Below, in pieces: positions 18,148-28,898 of a DNA stretch of 64,000 nucleotides; position 1 is the stretch's first letter, and every line of letters begins with the position of its first letter. The stretch lies in assembly GCA_003712165.1 (NCBI GenBank), contig RHLH01000001.1, positions 682,001 to 746,000 of the forward strand, written 5' to 3'. The translations under genes and the position numbers were made by a program. The notes below the pieces were generated by a model. It searched no databases and was not told where the DNA came from. It was given only the letters and a program-made list of their open reading frames with translations. The DNA comes from Phycisphaera sp. (GTDB taxonomy: Bacteria; Planctomycetota; Phycisphaerae; Phycisphaerales; UBA1924).

Positions 18148-18828
18148 ATGCCCTTGACGCCCCAAACGGACCCCACGCCCCTGCCGGATCTCACGGAATT
18201 CGGCGATGTCATGCTGGTGGGGGGGACGTTCGATCCGCCTCATCTGGCCCACACGGGGCTCGCCGAGGCGGCCCGTGATCGGGTCGCACCGGGTGCTCAG
18301 CTGTTTTTCGTGCCCGCTGCCCGATCACCTCACAAGGAGACCGGGCCTGATGCCGGGGAAGGGGACAGGATCACGATGCTCCGTATCGCAATCGCCCCGA
18401 TCGCCGATGCTCATGTCTGGACGGACGAGATCGACAGAGCTAGTTCGGGAGAACCCAGCTACTGGTTCACGACGCTGGTGCGTGCACGTCAGTTGGTTGG
18501 CGAGGACCGGAGGCTGCTCTTTCTCATTGGCGCGGATCAGGCGTTGAGCTTCCATCGATGGAGCAAGCCCGGGCGGATTCTCGAACTCGCCGACGTTGTG
18601 GTGATCAACAGGGGCGAGGTTCGATCGAAGGCTGAGCTCGAGGCGCGTCTTGAGGGCACACCGCTGGCACATGAGTTGGTCGATGCGTGGTGCGATGTGC
18701 CGCAGATGGATATCAGCGCGACTGATGTTCGCAAAGCGCTGGCTTCCGAGAATGAAAGCGACCTCACGGGCGTGTTGGCCCGCGAGGTCGCGTCGTACAT
18801 CGGTCGTCACGGCCTGTACCGTGATTGA
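18148..18828 (+). CDS. nadD: Nicotinate-nucleotide adenylyltransferase
   Basis: 226 residues from ATG 18148; an in-frame TTG at 18142 adds two residues. Nucleotidyltransferase that joins ATP and nicotinate mononucleotide in NAD synthesis. The start of the fold shows VGGTFDPPHLAHTG, the (T/G)xxH nucleotide-binding motif, then PAARSPHK, and the late ISATDVRKAL motif typical of NadD and related enzymes. Length matches the family. The TGA stop abuts the metK stop directly (TGATCA at 18826-18831), so the two convergent genes have no spacer. Confidence 0.93.
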   Translation: MPLTPQTDPTPLPDLTEFGDVMLVGGTFDPPHLAHTGLAEAARDRVAPGAQLFFVPAARSPHKETGPDAGEGDRITMLRIAIAPIADAHVWTDEIDRASSGEPSYWFTTLVRARQLVGEDRRLLFLIGADQALSFHRWSKPGRILELADVVVINRGEVRSKAELEARLEGTPLAHELVDAWCDVPQMDISATDVRKALASENESDLTGVLAREVASYIGRHGLYRD

Positions 18829-20028
<1,200 letters not shown>

Positions 20029-20150
20029 ACTGGTCTCCTCTTGGGCCGGCTGGCCCGATTGAACGGGACTGTAGATGCGAAGCAACCCCTGAGCCAGCGC
20101 TCGGGGTAACGCCCTTCGCCGTTGCGCGTAAGCACCGGAGGAGGTGTCCC

Positions 20151-21269
20151 ATGGTTGGCCTCGTTCGCGGCTGCTTGGTGTTGGTTCTGGCTGCTGTCGT
20201 TTCTTTCTCGGTGCAGGCTCAGGCAGACGGCTTGCCGCTGCTGGACAGGCCTAGAGCCACGGGTGTGATCTACTCCGAAGTGACAGGCTCGGGGCGGGTG
20301 CACACGGATCAGGCGTGGGCGTCGCTCTTGCGCGCGGGTATGGACTCGTACGAGTTGGCGTTCGCCTGGGACGAACTCGAGGATGCTGACGGCGATCGAA
20401 ACTTTACGGGTTTAATCGAGTTGCTCGACACGATCGATCAGGCGGGGCTGGGCACGTACCTGTCACTCAAGACAATCGACACGACGGTTTTGCGTCTGCC
20501 GGCGAGGTTCGTCGACCCGGGTGATCCCACGCGCTTGCGCGATGGATATTCGTTCGATTCGCCCGAGATCGTGGACTCGATCGCGACGCTGATGCTCGAG
20601 CTCGCGCCGGTGCTTGCGGATCGCGGTTGTTTTTATATCTCGATCGGGAACGAGGTGGACACGTGGCTCGCGGCGAATCCTGCGGAGGCGTTCCCGTTCG
20701 CGGTGTTTGCCGAGCACGCGCGGATAGCGACACACATCGTCGAGCCCGATCTGGCGGTCGGGGTCACGCTGACACGAGAGGCTCTTGTGGATTCGGAGAT
20801 TGTCCAGCTGATGGCTTCTGTCAGCGATGCCCCGGCGCTGACGTACTACCCGGTTGTGGACGGGGTTGTGCTGCCGACCTCGGTGTTTGCTTCGGATCTG
20901 GACCTGTTCGAGGCGCTCATCGGGGGCAAGCAGTACCTGCTCCAGGAGGCGGGCTGCCCTTCGGGTGAGTTGGGCGGCGTGCTCAAGACATCGCAGTCGC
21001 TTCAGCGGGCGTGGGTCAGGACAGTCTTTACTGAGATTCGTCGCCGACCCCGGGCGAGGTTTGTTTCTTGGCTGCATCTCGCGGACTGGTCGGACGCGAC
21101 TCTGGATCACTTTCTGGACTACTACGACCACGACTCAGCGGCGTTTCGCGAGTTTCTGGGCACGCTTGGGGTCATGACCGATCAGGGCGAGTCCAAGTTG
21201 GCGCTCAATGAGCTCATCCGACAGGTCCGGGCGACTTCGAATCTGGGGACACTGAGGCGTTCTCCCTGA
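20151..21269 (+). CDS. Secreted TIM-barrel glycoside hydrolase-like protein
   Basis: 372 residues from ATG 20151, with GGAGGAGG upstream. A signal peptide ends near VQAQA (about 25). The rest has the alternating pattern of a (beta/alpha)8 barrel: [16 protein letters not shown] near strand 2, [12 protein letters not shown], then [12 protein letters not shown], where Asn-Glu matches the acid/base position of clan GH-A enzymes, and a late [11 protein letters not shown] where Glu could be the nucleophile. The exact GH family was not recognised; endo-acting hydrolases such as GH53 are possible relatives. It is divergent from metK. A substrate in the polysaccharide-rich surroundings of the cell is a guess. 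Confidence 0.72.
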   Translation: MVGLVRGCLVLVLAAVVSFSVQAQADGLPLLDRPRATGVIYSEVTGSGRVHTDQAWASLLRAGMDSYELAFAWDELEDADGDRNFTGLIELLDTIDQAGLGTYLSLKTIDTTVLRLPARFVDPGDPTRLRDGYSFDSPEIVDSIATLMLELAPVLADRGCFYISIGNEVDTWLAANPAEAFPFAVFAEHARIATHIVEPDLAVGVTLTREALVDSEIVQLMASVSDAPALTYYPVVDGVVLPTSVFASDLDLFEALIGGKQYLLQEAGCPSGELGGVLKTSQSLQRAWVRTVFTEIRRRPRARFVSWLHLADWSDATLDHFLDYYDHDSAAFREFLGTLGVMTDQGESKLALNELIRQVRATSNLGTLRRSP

Positions 21270-21305
21270 GGCGAAGTGTGCCGATCACTCGCTACCATCT
21301 GGCCC

Positions 21306-22397
21306 ATGGCCAAGCGACCCAGCAAGAAACAGGCAGGCGGGCTCACGTACGCCGACGCGGGTGTGGACCTCGAGACGTATGACTCGTTCATCTCGGGCCT
21401 CGGATCGATGGTCAGGCGGACGCACGGCCCTCGGGTCATCCAGAACCCGGGCGGCTTTGCTGGGCTCTTCAGGCTTGACTACAACCAGAAGCTCTTCCAG
21501 CAGAACTATGTGGACCCGGTGCTCGTCGCGTGCTGCGACGGCGTGGGCACGAAGCTCAAGATCGCGACCGAGACGGGTGATTATTCGACGGTTGGTGTCG
21601 ATCTTGTGGGGATGAGCGTCAACGACCTGATCGTGCAGGGCGCCGAGCCTCTGTTCTTCCTGGATTACATCGCGGTGCCCAGCGTGATCCCAGAGATGCT
21701 CGAGCAGATGGTCCGGGGTGTCGCCTCGGCGTGCAAGGACTCGGGATGCTCGCTCATCGGGGGCGAGACCGCCGAGATGCCCGACGTGTACGCCGAGGGC
21801 GAGTTCGACATGGCGGGTTTCGCGGTGGGCGTGGTCGAACTCAAGAAGGCGACGGACCCCTTACGCGTCGCGCCGGGGGATGTTGTGCTGGGGCTCGCGT
21901 CCGACGGCGTGCACTCCAACGGGTACAGCCTTGTGCGCAAAGTAGTGAGCACGAAGAAGCTGAAGTATGACAAGGTATACAAGGACCTCGATACGGACCG
22001 CACGCTCGGCGATGTGCTGCTGACGCCCACAAGGCTGTACGCGGCGCCGATCGTGAAGCTCCTGCGGGCGTACAAGGTCAAGAAGGTCGTCAGCGGCATG
22101 GCGCACATCACGGGTGGGGGGCTCGCGCAGAACCTCGAACGCGTGATGAACCCGGGTGTTGACGCGGTGCTCAATAAGAAGTCGTGGGACGTGCCCGGTG
22201 TGTTCGAGTTCCTACAGAAGCAGGGCCGAATCGAGGACGACGAGATGGCGCGCGTGTTCAACATGGGCGTGGGCTATGTGCTCATCGTCAGGCCGACGTT
22301 TGCAGACGCGGTGAAGCGCAGGCTCGAGAAGTACGGCGAGACCGTGTACGAGCTCGGTGAGATCCGCAAGGGCACGGGCAAGGTCAAGCTCAAGTAG
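21306..22397 (+). CDS. purM: Phosphoribosylformylglycinamidine cyclo-ligase (AIR synthetase)
   Basis: 363 residues from ATG 21306. Fifth step of purine synthesis: ATP-dependent ring closure of FGAM to AIR. Family markers include the opening LTYADAGVDLETYDSFI, CCDGVGTKLKIA, the GMSVNDLIVQGAEPLFFLDYIA segment, SLIGGETAEMPDVY and HITGGGLAQNLERV, in the order expected of the PurM fold (N-terminal dimerisation and C-terminal half). Length is normal. It is not clustered with purC, which is 36 kb away in this window. CorA-like gene follows 17 bp later on the same strand, so the two may be cotranscribed. Confidence 0.97.
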   Translation: MAKRPSKKQAGGLTYADAGVDLETYDSFISGLGSMVRRTHGPRVIQNPGGFAGLFRLDYNQKLFQQNYVDPVLVACCDGVGTKLKIATETGDYSTVGVDLVGMSVNDLIVQGAEPLFFLDYIAVPSVIPEMLEQMVRGVASACKDSGCSLIGGETAEMPDVYAEGEFDMAGFAVGVVELKKATDPLRVAPGDVVLGLASDGVHSNGYSLVRKVVSTKKLKYDKVYKDLDTDRTLGDVLLTPTRLYAAPIVKLLRAYKVKKVVSGMAHITGGGLAQNLERVMNPGVDAVLNKKSWDVPGVFEFLQKQGRIEDDEMARVFNMGVGYVLIVRPTFADAVKRRLEKYGETVYELGEIRKGTGKVKLK

Positions 22398-22414
22398 CGG
22401 CTGAGGGCGACAGC

Positions 22415-23455
22415 ATGGCTGACGACGGCGGACGCGCAAAGGCGAAAATGGACGAGCTGACGAGTCGGGGCGGGCTTGTTGGTGCATACCGACTCGACGG
22501 CAAGGGCGGCGGCGCGGATATCGACTGGGCGGCCATTGATGATGACCCGCTGGGCGACAAGGTTCACGGGGACATATGGGTCCATCTCGATCGAACGGGC
22601 TCACGCGCGAAGCAGTGGATCACAGGCGGGGCGCGCTTGCCGGCTTCGGCGGCGCGGGGTCTGCTCGAACCCGATCCCAGGCCTCGGTTTTTGTACTTCC
22701 CCGCGGGTGATGACACGCCAGAGGGGATGCTGTTCGTGCTGAGGGGGTTCAACTTCAACCCCGACGCGGCTGCTGAGGACATGGTCTCGATCCGGATGTG
22801 GATCGACGAGGACCGGGTCATCACATCGCGCAAACGCAAGGTGATGTCGATCGATGACCGGAGGCAGGCACTGCTCAGGGGGAGCGGTCCGCGCGAGTCT
22901 ATCGATGTGCTCGTCGGTATCAACGGGTCGCTTCTTGACCGGATCGAGCCCAAGCTGAGCGAGATGGACGGCGAGCTCTCGCTCTACGAGGACAACGACA
23001 ACTCGTTCGGGTTCAAGGTCATCCGTTCAAAGATCGCTGATCTTCGGCGCCGGATTGTGATTATTCGCAGATACCTGTCGCCGCAGCGAGGGGCACTCGT
23101 GCTTGCAGAGCGCGAGATGCCAGATTGGGTCGGGTCCGAGGTGCGGTACACGATCCACGACTCAGCGGTCAGGCTCGCCAGGCTCGTGGATCATCTCGAC
23201 GAGATGCGTGAGCGTGCGCAGGCGGTGCAGGACGAGCTCTCTCTGATTGAGAATGAGCGGATGGCGCGGATCAGCATGAGGCTGACCGTGATCGCGGCGG
23301 TCTTCCTCCCCGCGAACATGATTGCGGCAATCTGGGGCATGAACACCGGAGGATTGCCGTTCGTCGACCACTCTAACGGGTTCTGGATCGTGATCGCGAT
23401 CCTCGTTGTGCTTGGGGCAGCGGGCACCTACATGGCGCGCGGTTTGTTCAAGTAG
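22415..23455 (+). CDS. CorA-family divalent cation transporter (ZntB-like)
   Basis: 346 residues. A large N-terminal cytoplasmic funnel (about 1-280), with the long basic helix RMARISMRLTVIAAVFLPANMIAAIWGMNTGG leading into the first membrane helix, shown here by its core VIAAVFLPANMIAAIWGMN. The GMN selectivity signature is intact, and a second helix (FWIVIAILVVLGAAGTYMA) ends in a short basic tail. Pentameric channels of this family carry Mg2+, Co2+ or Zn2+; the N-terminal pattern (VGAYRLDG, HGDIWVHLD) is closer to ZntB-like members, but the ion cannot be told by eye. It follows purM by 17 bp and converges with the GH15 gene. Confidence 0.92.
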   Translation: MADDGGRAKAKMDELTSRGGLVGAYRLDGKGGGADIDWAAIDDDPLGDKVHGDIWVHLDRTGSRAKQWITGGARLPASAARGLLEPDPRPRFLYFPAGDDTPEGMLFVLRGFNFNPDAAAEDMVSIRMWIDEDRVITSRKRKVMSIDDRRQALLRGSGPRESIDVLVGINGSLLDRIEPKLSEMDGELSLYEDNDNSFGFKVIRSKIADLRRRIVIIRRYLSPQRGALVLAEREMPDWVGSEVRYTIHDSAVRLARLVDHLDEMRERAQAVQDELSLIENERMARISMRLTVIAAVFLPANMIAAIWGMNTGGLPFVDHSNGFWIVIAILVVLGAAGTYMARGLFK

Positions 23456-23461
23456 CGGCGT

Positions 23462-25480
23462 TTACTTCTTAGGCGATATGCCGCGGAACGTCGGTTGAGG
23501 CGTGCCCGAGCCCTCGTGCTCTATTTCGCGCAGCTTGTTCAGGTACTCGCTTACAGCGATCATGACGGTCGCGTGACTCCACGTCAGCGGGCTCACAGAC
23601 AAGGGCTCGCCCGTGTACGGGTGGAACTGCTCGGCGAGCACGCCCGACTCGAGCTGGCGGAACGTGCACCAGTTGATCAGGTCCATCGCCTCGGCGAGAT
23701 CCTGACGGGTCTTTGCCTTGCGGATGATGTACTGCGCCTGCCAGAGCGTGCAGATGACCCAGGGGTTGCCGGGCACGATGTCGACCTTGTTCGACTCGAT
23801 CTGGTGGTAATAGTCGTTCTGGTATCTGGCGATGCCTCCGACCTCGGTTCGGACCGAGAGCAGCTCACGAATAGCCTTCTGGTCGGCGACGATCTTCTCG
23901 TTTTCTGGATCGAGTTCGGCGATCGCGTAGAGCGCGAAGTTCGAGGCGTCGCAGTTCACGTCGAGCCTGTACGACCCGTCCTCCTGGGGCACGACCCTGC
24001 GTGCGAAGCGTCCCTCGGGCTCGTGCCAGAAGTGCTTCATGAACGCCTGTGTCATGCGCTCGGCGGCCTCGGTGTACCGCGCGACACGGTCGGGCTCACC
24101 GAAGTCCCTGCAGAACGCTGCGGCGGCGTTGAGCGCGCCGATGGTGCTGGCGACGGTGAACGTGTGCACACCACGGCGTTCTTCCCAGAGGTCCCAGGAC
24201 TGCTTGGGTAGGCCGTTGGCGTCGCGGTACTCGACCATCCAGTCCGCCGGGCGGACGATGAGTTCCTCGTAGACGCTCTTGACGAACTCGACGTCGCGGT
24301 AGGTCTCGAAGTGCTTGCGCAGCGCCCAGAGGACGAGCGCGGTTTCGTCCTGCTGGATTGGCAGGATCTTCTGGCCGTCGAGTGTCCAGGGGTGCCAGCT
24401 CGAAGCGAGCGAGCCCGACGGGTTGTACTTGTGGAGGAAGTAGCCCTCGTCCTCGATCACGCTGGCGGAGAATCGGAAGAAGCGTCTGCTGAGTTCGCTC
24501 TGACCGGTGAGGATGAGCGCGAACGCGCAGAGTGCGCCGTCGCGGGGCCAGCAGTAGGAGTAATGGTCGCCTCCGAACTGTGCGATATCGGTGTCGTTGG
24601 CTGCGATGATCGCGCCGCCGTTGTCGATCTGCGTACGGAGGATGAGCGCCGAGCGGTAGAACATGTCTGCGACGGCTTCGGGCAGCGACGAGGTGTCGAT
24701 GTTCTCTTTGTGTGCCCAGGTCTTCCAGTACGCCTCGGTCTGGTAGATCATCCGCTCGGCGCCGGTGTCCCAGATGCGCCTGTTGAGCTGCTTGACGTCG
24801 TCGTAGCTGCGCCCGCAGGCGAACCAGTTGGTGACATAACTCTCACCGTTGGCCGGGACATGGAGGTTGTAGCCGATGGTTGCGTCGACAGAGCCCTGCG
24901 CGATGGTGTTGCGTCCGAGGTGCCCGTCCTCGGCGTCGCGCCAGGTGCCCTCGGCGCCGCCGACCCGCTTGGTGCCGATGGCCCAGTGGTCGATGCCGCA
25001 CTTGTGCTGATCACATGCGTTGACAAGGAAATAGAAGCCGTCTTTGTAGAAGACGACCGCGTTGGTCGTGGGGTCGTAGTTGGCGGTGTCTCCCACGGGG
25101 TTGCCCCCGATGGAGAGGTCGTAGTGGAAGAAGATGCGCACATCGCGGTCTCGTCCAGCGAGGTCGCGCACAACAGATTTGCGGAAGTAGATGGGCTCAG
25201 ACTGATCGACCGCGTCGTTGCAGGTGATCTCGATCTCGAACTCTTCGTGCGTGAGCACGACCTCGGTGACGAGCGTGTCTGGCTTGTAGCGGAGCGAGCG
25301 CTGCCAGCCCTTGTCCTCGATCCACGCGAACTGGCCGTCGACCCAGACGCCGAAGCGCTGGATGTGTCCTTGGGTGTGGTTCGGCTGGCCGACACAGGGG
25401 AAGTAGATATCGCGGATTCTGTAGTCGTCGTCGAAATTGATCAGCAGCGAGCCGTTTCCGACCGGGATATCGCGTGGCAT
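23462..25480 (-). CDS. Glycoside hydrolase family 15 (glucoamylase-like)
   Basis: 672 residues without a signal peptide, so cytoplasmic. The N-terminal beta-sandwich (about 1-250) is followed by an (alpha/alpha)6 barrel. Substrate contact YCWPRDGA (309-316), the general acid region WDLWEERRGVH (Glu433) and the general base in SGVLAEQFHPYTGEP (Glu617) are all present, as is the late SPLTWSHA. GH15 enzymes remove glucose from the non-reducing ends of alpha-glucans, or hydrolyse trehalose or isomaltose; the exact substrate is not evident. It may serve glycogen or trehalose turnover. It converges with the CorA gene and stands 109 bp after fliN's end on the opposite side of the same strand. Confidence 0.93.
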   Translation of the reverse strand: MPRDIPVGNGSLLINFDDDYRIRDIYFPCVGQPNHTQGHIQRFGVWVDGQFAWIEDKGWQRSLRYKPDTLVTEVVLTHEEFEIEITCNDAVDQSEPIYFRKSVVRDLAGRDRDVRIFFHYDLSIGGNPVGDTANYDPTTNAVVFYKDGFYFLVNACDQHKCGIDHWAIGTKRVGGAEGTWRDAEDGHLGRNTIAQGSVDATIGYNLHVPANGESYVTNWFACGRSYDDVKQLNRRIWDTGAERMIYQTEAYWKTWAHKENIDTSSLPEAVADMFYRSALILRTQIDNGGAIIAANDTDIAQFGGDHYSYCWPRDGALCAFALILTGQSELSRRFFRFSASVIEDEGYFLHKYNPSGSLASSWHPWTLDGQKILPIQQDETALVLWALRKHFETYRDVEFVKSVYEELIVRPADWMVEYRDANGLPKQSWDLWEERRGVHTFTVASTIGALNAAAAFCRDFGEPDRVARYTEAAERMTQAFMKHFWHEPEGRFARRVVPQEDGSYRLDVNCDASNFALYAIAELDPENEKIVADQKAIRELLSVRTEVGGIARYQNDYYHQIESNKVDIVPGNPWVICTLWQAQYIIRKAKTRQDLAEAMDLINWCTFRQLESGVLAEQFHPYTGEPLSVSPLTWSHATVMIAVSEYLNKLREIEHEGSGTPQPTFRGISPKK

Positions 25481-25589
25481 GTTCTTCGTTCCTCACGGCT
25501 ATGGCGCAGCCGCCGCGCTTTGGGTGGTCCGAAAAGAGTATCGGTTGTTCGTGCGTGCGGGTTGTGTCCGTTCGTTCAGAACGAGGGGA

Positions 25590-25943
25590 TTAGCCGCTTA
25601 GGAACTGCTCGGCGAGTGCGGCGGCTTCGTCATCGTCGATCTCGCCCGTTTCCTGGGTGGTGACGGCCATTGTCGGCCCCCCGCCCAGGGCCTCGATGCG
25701 GGATTTCACGTCTCCGATAAAGGAAATCGAGATGCCGAAGTTCTCGCCGACCTTCGTCGCGGCGCCCTGGCCGATGGGGATATTGTTGACCATCAAGTCG
25801 AGTTCATCGTCGGCGGGCTTGTTGAGTTCAATGATCTGCCCGGGTGAGAGGTCCGTGATCTCCTTGAGCTTGAGCGACTTCTGACCCAGGCGCACGATGA
25901 CAGGGACCTCAAGCTTCAGGATGGCTTCGAGCTTGGCAGACAT
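25590..25943 (-). CDS. fliN: Flagellar motor switch protein FliN
   Basis: 117 residues, essentially one SpoA/SPOA domain: LEVPVIVRLGQKSLKLKEI, then LSPGQIIELNKPADDELDLMVN and IGQGAATKVGENFGISI, the classic FliN dimer core. FliN forms the C-ring base that binds CheY-P and sets rotation. A short acidic, Ala-rich tail follows. It lies 52 bp after fabF on the same strand and probably shares the acpP-fabF transcript; no other flagellar structural gene is in the window. The distant relatives in type III secretion (SctQ C-terminus) are an alternative, but the context offers no secretion genes. Confidence 0.87.
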   Translation of the reverse strand: MSAKLEAILKLEVPVIVRLGQKSLKLKEITDLSPGQIIELNKPADDELDLMVNNIPIGQGAATKVGENFGISISFIGDVKSRIEALGGGPTMAVTTQETGEIDDDEAAALAEQFLSG

Positions 25944-25995
25944 ACCAAGGGTCTATCGGCACAGCGGGGGCCCGGTCTGCTGGAAATCGGGCTGA

Positions 25996-27291
25996 TCAGC
26001 CGTCGTAGCGGCCCAGGATGAGCGTGACATTGTGCCCGCCGAAGCCGAACGTGTTGTTCATAGCGTACTTGACGGGACGCTCACGGGCCTCGTTGGCGAC
26101 CAGGTTCATGTCGTAGGGGACGATTGATCCGTCTTCCTGCCGGTTGCCCGGGTTGTGGAGATTGATGGTGGGGGCGATGATCCCGTCGCGGACCGCGTGG
26201 GCACATGCGATGGTTTCGACCGCGCCGGAGGCGCCGAGGGTGTGCCCGTGCATCGACTTCGTGGAGCTCATCAGGAGCTTGCCGCCCTCAGACTTGCGGG
26301 CGTGGCTGCCGAAGACCTCGATCGCTGCTGCGATTTCTGCAGAGTCGCCCAGGGGCGTCGATGTGCCGTGGGCGTTGACGTAGTCGATCTGGTCGGGGTT
26401 GAGCCCTGCGTCGCGGAGAGCCCAGGCCATGGAGTGCGAAGCGCCGAGGCCGGCCGCGTCTGGCGCGGTGATGTGGCTCGCGTCACACGAGTTTCCGAAG
26501 CCCACGACCTCGCACAGGATGCTCGTTCCTCGAGCCTTTGCGTGCTCCTCGCTCTCCATGACGACGATGGCGGCACCCTCGGAGAGGATGAAGCCGTCGC
26601 GGTCGGCGTCGAAGGGTCGGCTCGCGCCGGCGGGGTCGTCGTTGCGGGTGCTCAGGGCCTTCATGGTCATGAACGCACCCAGGCACAGGGGTGTGCAGGC
26701 GGCCTCGGAGCCGCCGGCGATCATGACGTCGGTCTGGCCCGTCTGGATGTACCGGAGGGCGTCGCCTATCGCGTGGCCGGAGCTCGCGCACGCAGTCGCG
26801 TGCGCTGATGCGGGGCCCTGCAGGTTGTGCTTGATCGAGATGTTGCCGGCCACGGCGTTGACCATGAGTCTGGGAACCGTGAACGGGTTGATCCGGTCGG
26901 GGCCCTTGGTGGTCAGCGTGATGACGTTCTGCTCGATGGTGGAGATACCACCGACGCCTGAGCCGACGACGACGCCGCACTTGGTCGGGTCTTCTTTGGA
27001 CATGTCCAGGCCCGAGTTTGCGATTGCCTGCTGCGCAGCGACGAGCCCGAGCTGGGTGCATCGGTCGAGTCTGCGTGCTTCGCGCTTGTCGATGTGGTCC
27101 TCGGGCTTCCAGTCTTTGACTGCGCCCGCGATGCGGACGGACCAGTTCTCGTACCGGTCGAACTCGGGATCATCGATCCTGGTGATCCCGCTCTTGCCCT
27201 CGCGCATGGCCGCCCACGTGGATGCTGCGTCGTGACCGAGGTTTGTCACGGCGCCGATCCCGGTGATCACGACTCGGCGTTTCTGGCTCAT
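25996..27291 (-). CDS. fabF: Beta-ketoacyl-ACP synthase II
   Basis: 431 residues from ATG 27291. Condensing enzyme that elongates acyl-ACP with malonyl-ACP in fatty-acid synthesis. The Cys-His-His triad is complete: Cys168 in ATACASSGHAIGDA, a His in VNAHGTSTPLGD and another in SMHGHTLGASGAVE. VVGSGVGGI and FGFGGHNV near the C-terminus also fit. The slightly long chain (KASII is usually about 410-420) comes from loops near the N-terminus. It lies 90 bp after acpP with a hairpin between, a common acpP-fabF arrangement. Confidence 0.96.
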   Translation of the reverse strand: MSQKRRVVITGIGAVTNLGHDAASTWAAMREGKSGITRIDDPEFDRYENWSVRIAGAVKDWKPEDHIDKREARRLDRCTQLGLVAAQQAIANSGLDMSKEDPTKCGVVVGSGVGGISTIEQNVITLTTKGPDRINPFTVPRLMVNAVAGNISIKHNLQGPASAHATACASSGHAIGDALRYIQTGQTDVMIAGGSEAACTPLCLGAFMTMKALSTRNDDPAGASRPFDADRDGFILSEGAAIVVMESEEHAKARGTSILCEVVGFGNSCDASHITAPDAAGLGASHSMAWALRDAGLNPDQIDYVNAHGTSTPLGDSAEIAAAIEVFGSHARKSEGGKLLMSSTKSMHGHTLGASGAVETIACAHAVRDGIIAPTINLHNPGNRQEDGSIVPYDMNLVANEARERPVKYAMNNTFGFGGHNVTLILGRYDG

Positions 27292-27325
27292 CGTCGGCTG
27301 CTCCGATCTGATCTGTCAGGGATCA

Positions 27326-27349
27326 GAAAAGGCGGCACCAGGGCCGCCT
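27326..27349 (-). terminator. Intercistronic hairpin between acpP and fabF
   Basis: 7-bp GC-rich stem (27330-27336 with 27343-27349, loop 6 nt) followed on the minus strand by TTTT. It is 33 bp after the acpP stop. A partial terminator here would give more acpP than fabF mRNA, as often needed; the run of T is short, so read-through is likely. Confidence 0.6.
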
Positions 27350-27381
27350 GGAAAATTCAAAGGTGGCGGCAAGCGGACGGA

Positions 27382-27630
27382 TCAGTCGGTGCCCTGTGCG
27401 CCCTTGATGAATTCGATCGCCTGACCGACGGTCTTGATGTTCTCGGCCTGATCGTCTGGGATCGAGGTTTCGAATGCGTCCTCGAATTCCATGACCAGCT
27501 CGACGGTGTCGAGGCTGTCGGCGTTGAGATCGTCAACGAAACTCGTGTCGCGCGAGATCTTGGCTTTGTCCGCGCCGAGCTGCTCGGCGACAATGTCGAT
27601 TACCTTGGCTTCGATATCCTGCTCGGTCAC
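27382..27630 (-). CDS. acpP: Acyl carrier protein
   Basis: 82 residues from GTG 27630, preceded by GGAG; longer in-frame starts upstream would give a non-homologous Arg-rich extension. Ser39 in [14 protein letters not shown] is the site for the 4'-phosphopantetheine arm that carries growing acyl chains. The acidic helical sequence, start [18 protein letters not shown] and the end TVGQAIEFI are standard. First gene of acpP-fabF-fliN. Confidence 0.97.
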   Translation of the reverse strand: MTEQDIEAKVIDIVAEQLGADKAKISRDTSFVDDLNADSLDTVELVMEFEDAFETSIPDDQAENIKTVGQAIEFIKGAQGTD

Positions 27631-27864
27631 TCGTGAATCTCCGTTGCACGACCGCGTGGGGCGAGCCTGCCCCGCAGTCCGGCGTGCAAGGCGAGATTCT
27701 AGCCAAATCGGACGTTGCAGCAAGCCCTGGGCCCTTCTGGGCTCAGCAGACCGGTTGGCTCTGTTGTGAGTGCCTGCAAGTTCCCTTTTCATCAGGGTTT
27801 AGCCAGATTGGTGTCGCCGGATCGACTTGTCTGGCCACACCGCTGGCGATGATCTTGTGAATAA

Positions 27865-27882
27865 ACCACCTTTTTAGGTGGT
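27865..27882. repeat. Perfect palindrome in acpP/DUF1444 intergenic region
   Basis: Arms ACCACCT and AGGTGGT (7 bp) with a TTTT loop, in the 372-bp region between the divergent acpP and the plus-strand DUF1444-like gene. No T-run follows, so it looks more like an operator or mRNA hairpin than a terminator. The rest of 27631-28002 contains no gene that I can support. Confidence 0.45.
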
Positions 27883-28002
27883 GTCCGATCTCTGCCCTTG
27901 GGACAAGCAGGTACCGGTTGAGGTCGATGACACGCCCGGCCCGGAGGAGCTGGTTGCCAGGGATGGCTCGGCATGGGCAAGGCAGCGGATGAGGGGAGTG
28001 CG

Positions 28003-28872
28003 ATGGCTCATATGCCCAAGGAGTTGAACAAGTTCGCCGAGCAGGTCGCGGCCATGCTGCGCAGGCTCCAGCCCGAGTACGCCGTCAAGCTGATCGGGAC
28101 CAGCGAGCTTCTTGTCGACGGGCGCCGGCTCGATCTCGACAACCTGTACCGGATGGTTTCGCACGACGAGATGCGCGGGCAGGAGATCGTCGAGCACTAC
28201 CTCGAGCAGCTGTTTAGTGATGATTCGATCGATCAATCTGATATGAGCTTTGACCTGGTGCGTTCGCGCATCATGCCTCGCATCCAGCCCGAGTCGATCT
28301 TCGAGCACCTGTCGCGCGAGCTTGTTGCGCACGTGCCGTTCGTGAACAACACCGTCATCGTCTTCGTGACGGATCTTCCCAACATGACCGTGAGCATCAC
28401 GACCGAGCAGATGATCCGCTGGGGCATTACTGCTGAGGAACTCGAAGAGATCGCTCGGGAGAATCTTGATTGCTACACACCCCAGTTCGACATGCAGTTT
28501 GTCGAGTCGAAGGAGGGCGGTCAGGCCGCGATCATCGGTGAGCAGGACGGCTACGACGCGGCACGTGTGCTGCTGAGCGGGCTGTACAACTCGCTGGTCG
28601 ATCGCCTCGGGCCCGACTTCCTCGTGGCGATCCCCGCGCGGGACATGTTCGTCGCTCTCTCGGCAGGCCCTTCGCCCTTCCTGCAGAGGCTCCACCGCCG
28701 GGTCGTTCAGGACTACAACCGCCTGCCCTACCCGATCACGGACGAGCTTTTCCTCGTTACGCGTGACGGCGTGGCGGGCGCGGTGCTTGAGGACTTCGGC
28801 GTTCAGAAGCTCGAGGGCATTGGACCGGAGGCCTTCGATGAGGGCTACGACGAGGACCGCGACGCGGCCTGA
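28003..28872 (+). CDS. DUF1444-family protein
   Basis: 289 residues from ATG 28003, with GAGGGGAG upstream; an in-frame ATG at 27973 would add ten residues. The sequence pattern MPKELNKFAEQVAAML, SFDLVRSRIMPRI and the later NLDCYTPQFD and LVAIPARDMFVALS match a widespread soluble family (DUF1444, as in YtpQ) of unknown function. The region LVAIPARDMFVA is strongly conserved in that family. No membrane segment. It is followed after 26 bp by the glutamine amidotransferase, but a functional link is not evident. Confidence 0.75.
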   Translation: MAHMPKELNKFAEQVAAMLRRLQPEYAVKLIGTSELLVDGRRLDLDNLYRMVSHDEMRGQEIVEHYLEQLFSDDSIDQSDMSFDLVRSRIMPRIQPESIFEHLSRELVAHVPFVNNTVIVFVTDLPNMTVSITTEQMIRWGITAEELEEIARENLDCYTPQFDMQFVESKEGGQAAIIGEQDGYDAARVLLSGLYNSLVDRLGPDFLVAIPARDMFVALSAGPSPFLQRLHRRVVQDYNRLPYPITDELFLVTRDGVAGAVLEDFGVQKLEGIGPEAFDEGYDEDRDAA

Positions 28873-28898
28873 GTGCTTGCCGGGCGTACCATGCCCTC

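Noticed and set aside
20029..20150. Possible SAM riboswitch upstream of metK
   Set aside because: Only 122 bp to the divergent gene and no recognisable pairing or conserved core was found.
24311..25663. Plus-strand open frame of about 450 codons
   Set aside because: Antisense to the GH15 gene with intact catalytic motifs.
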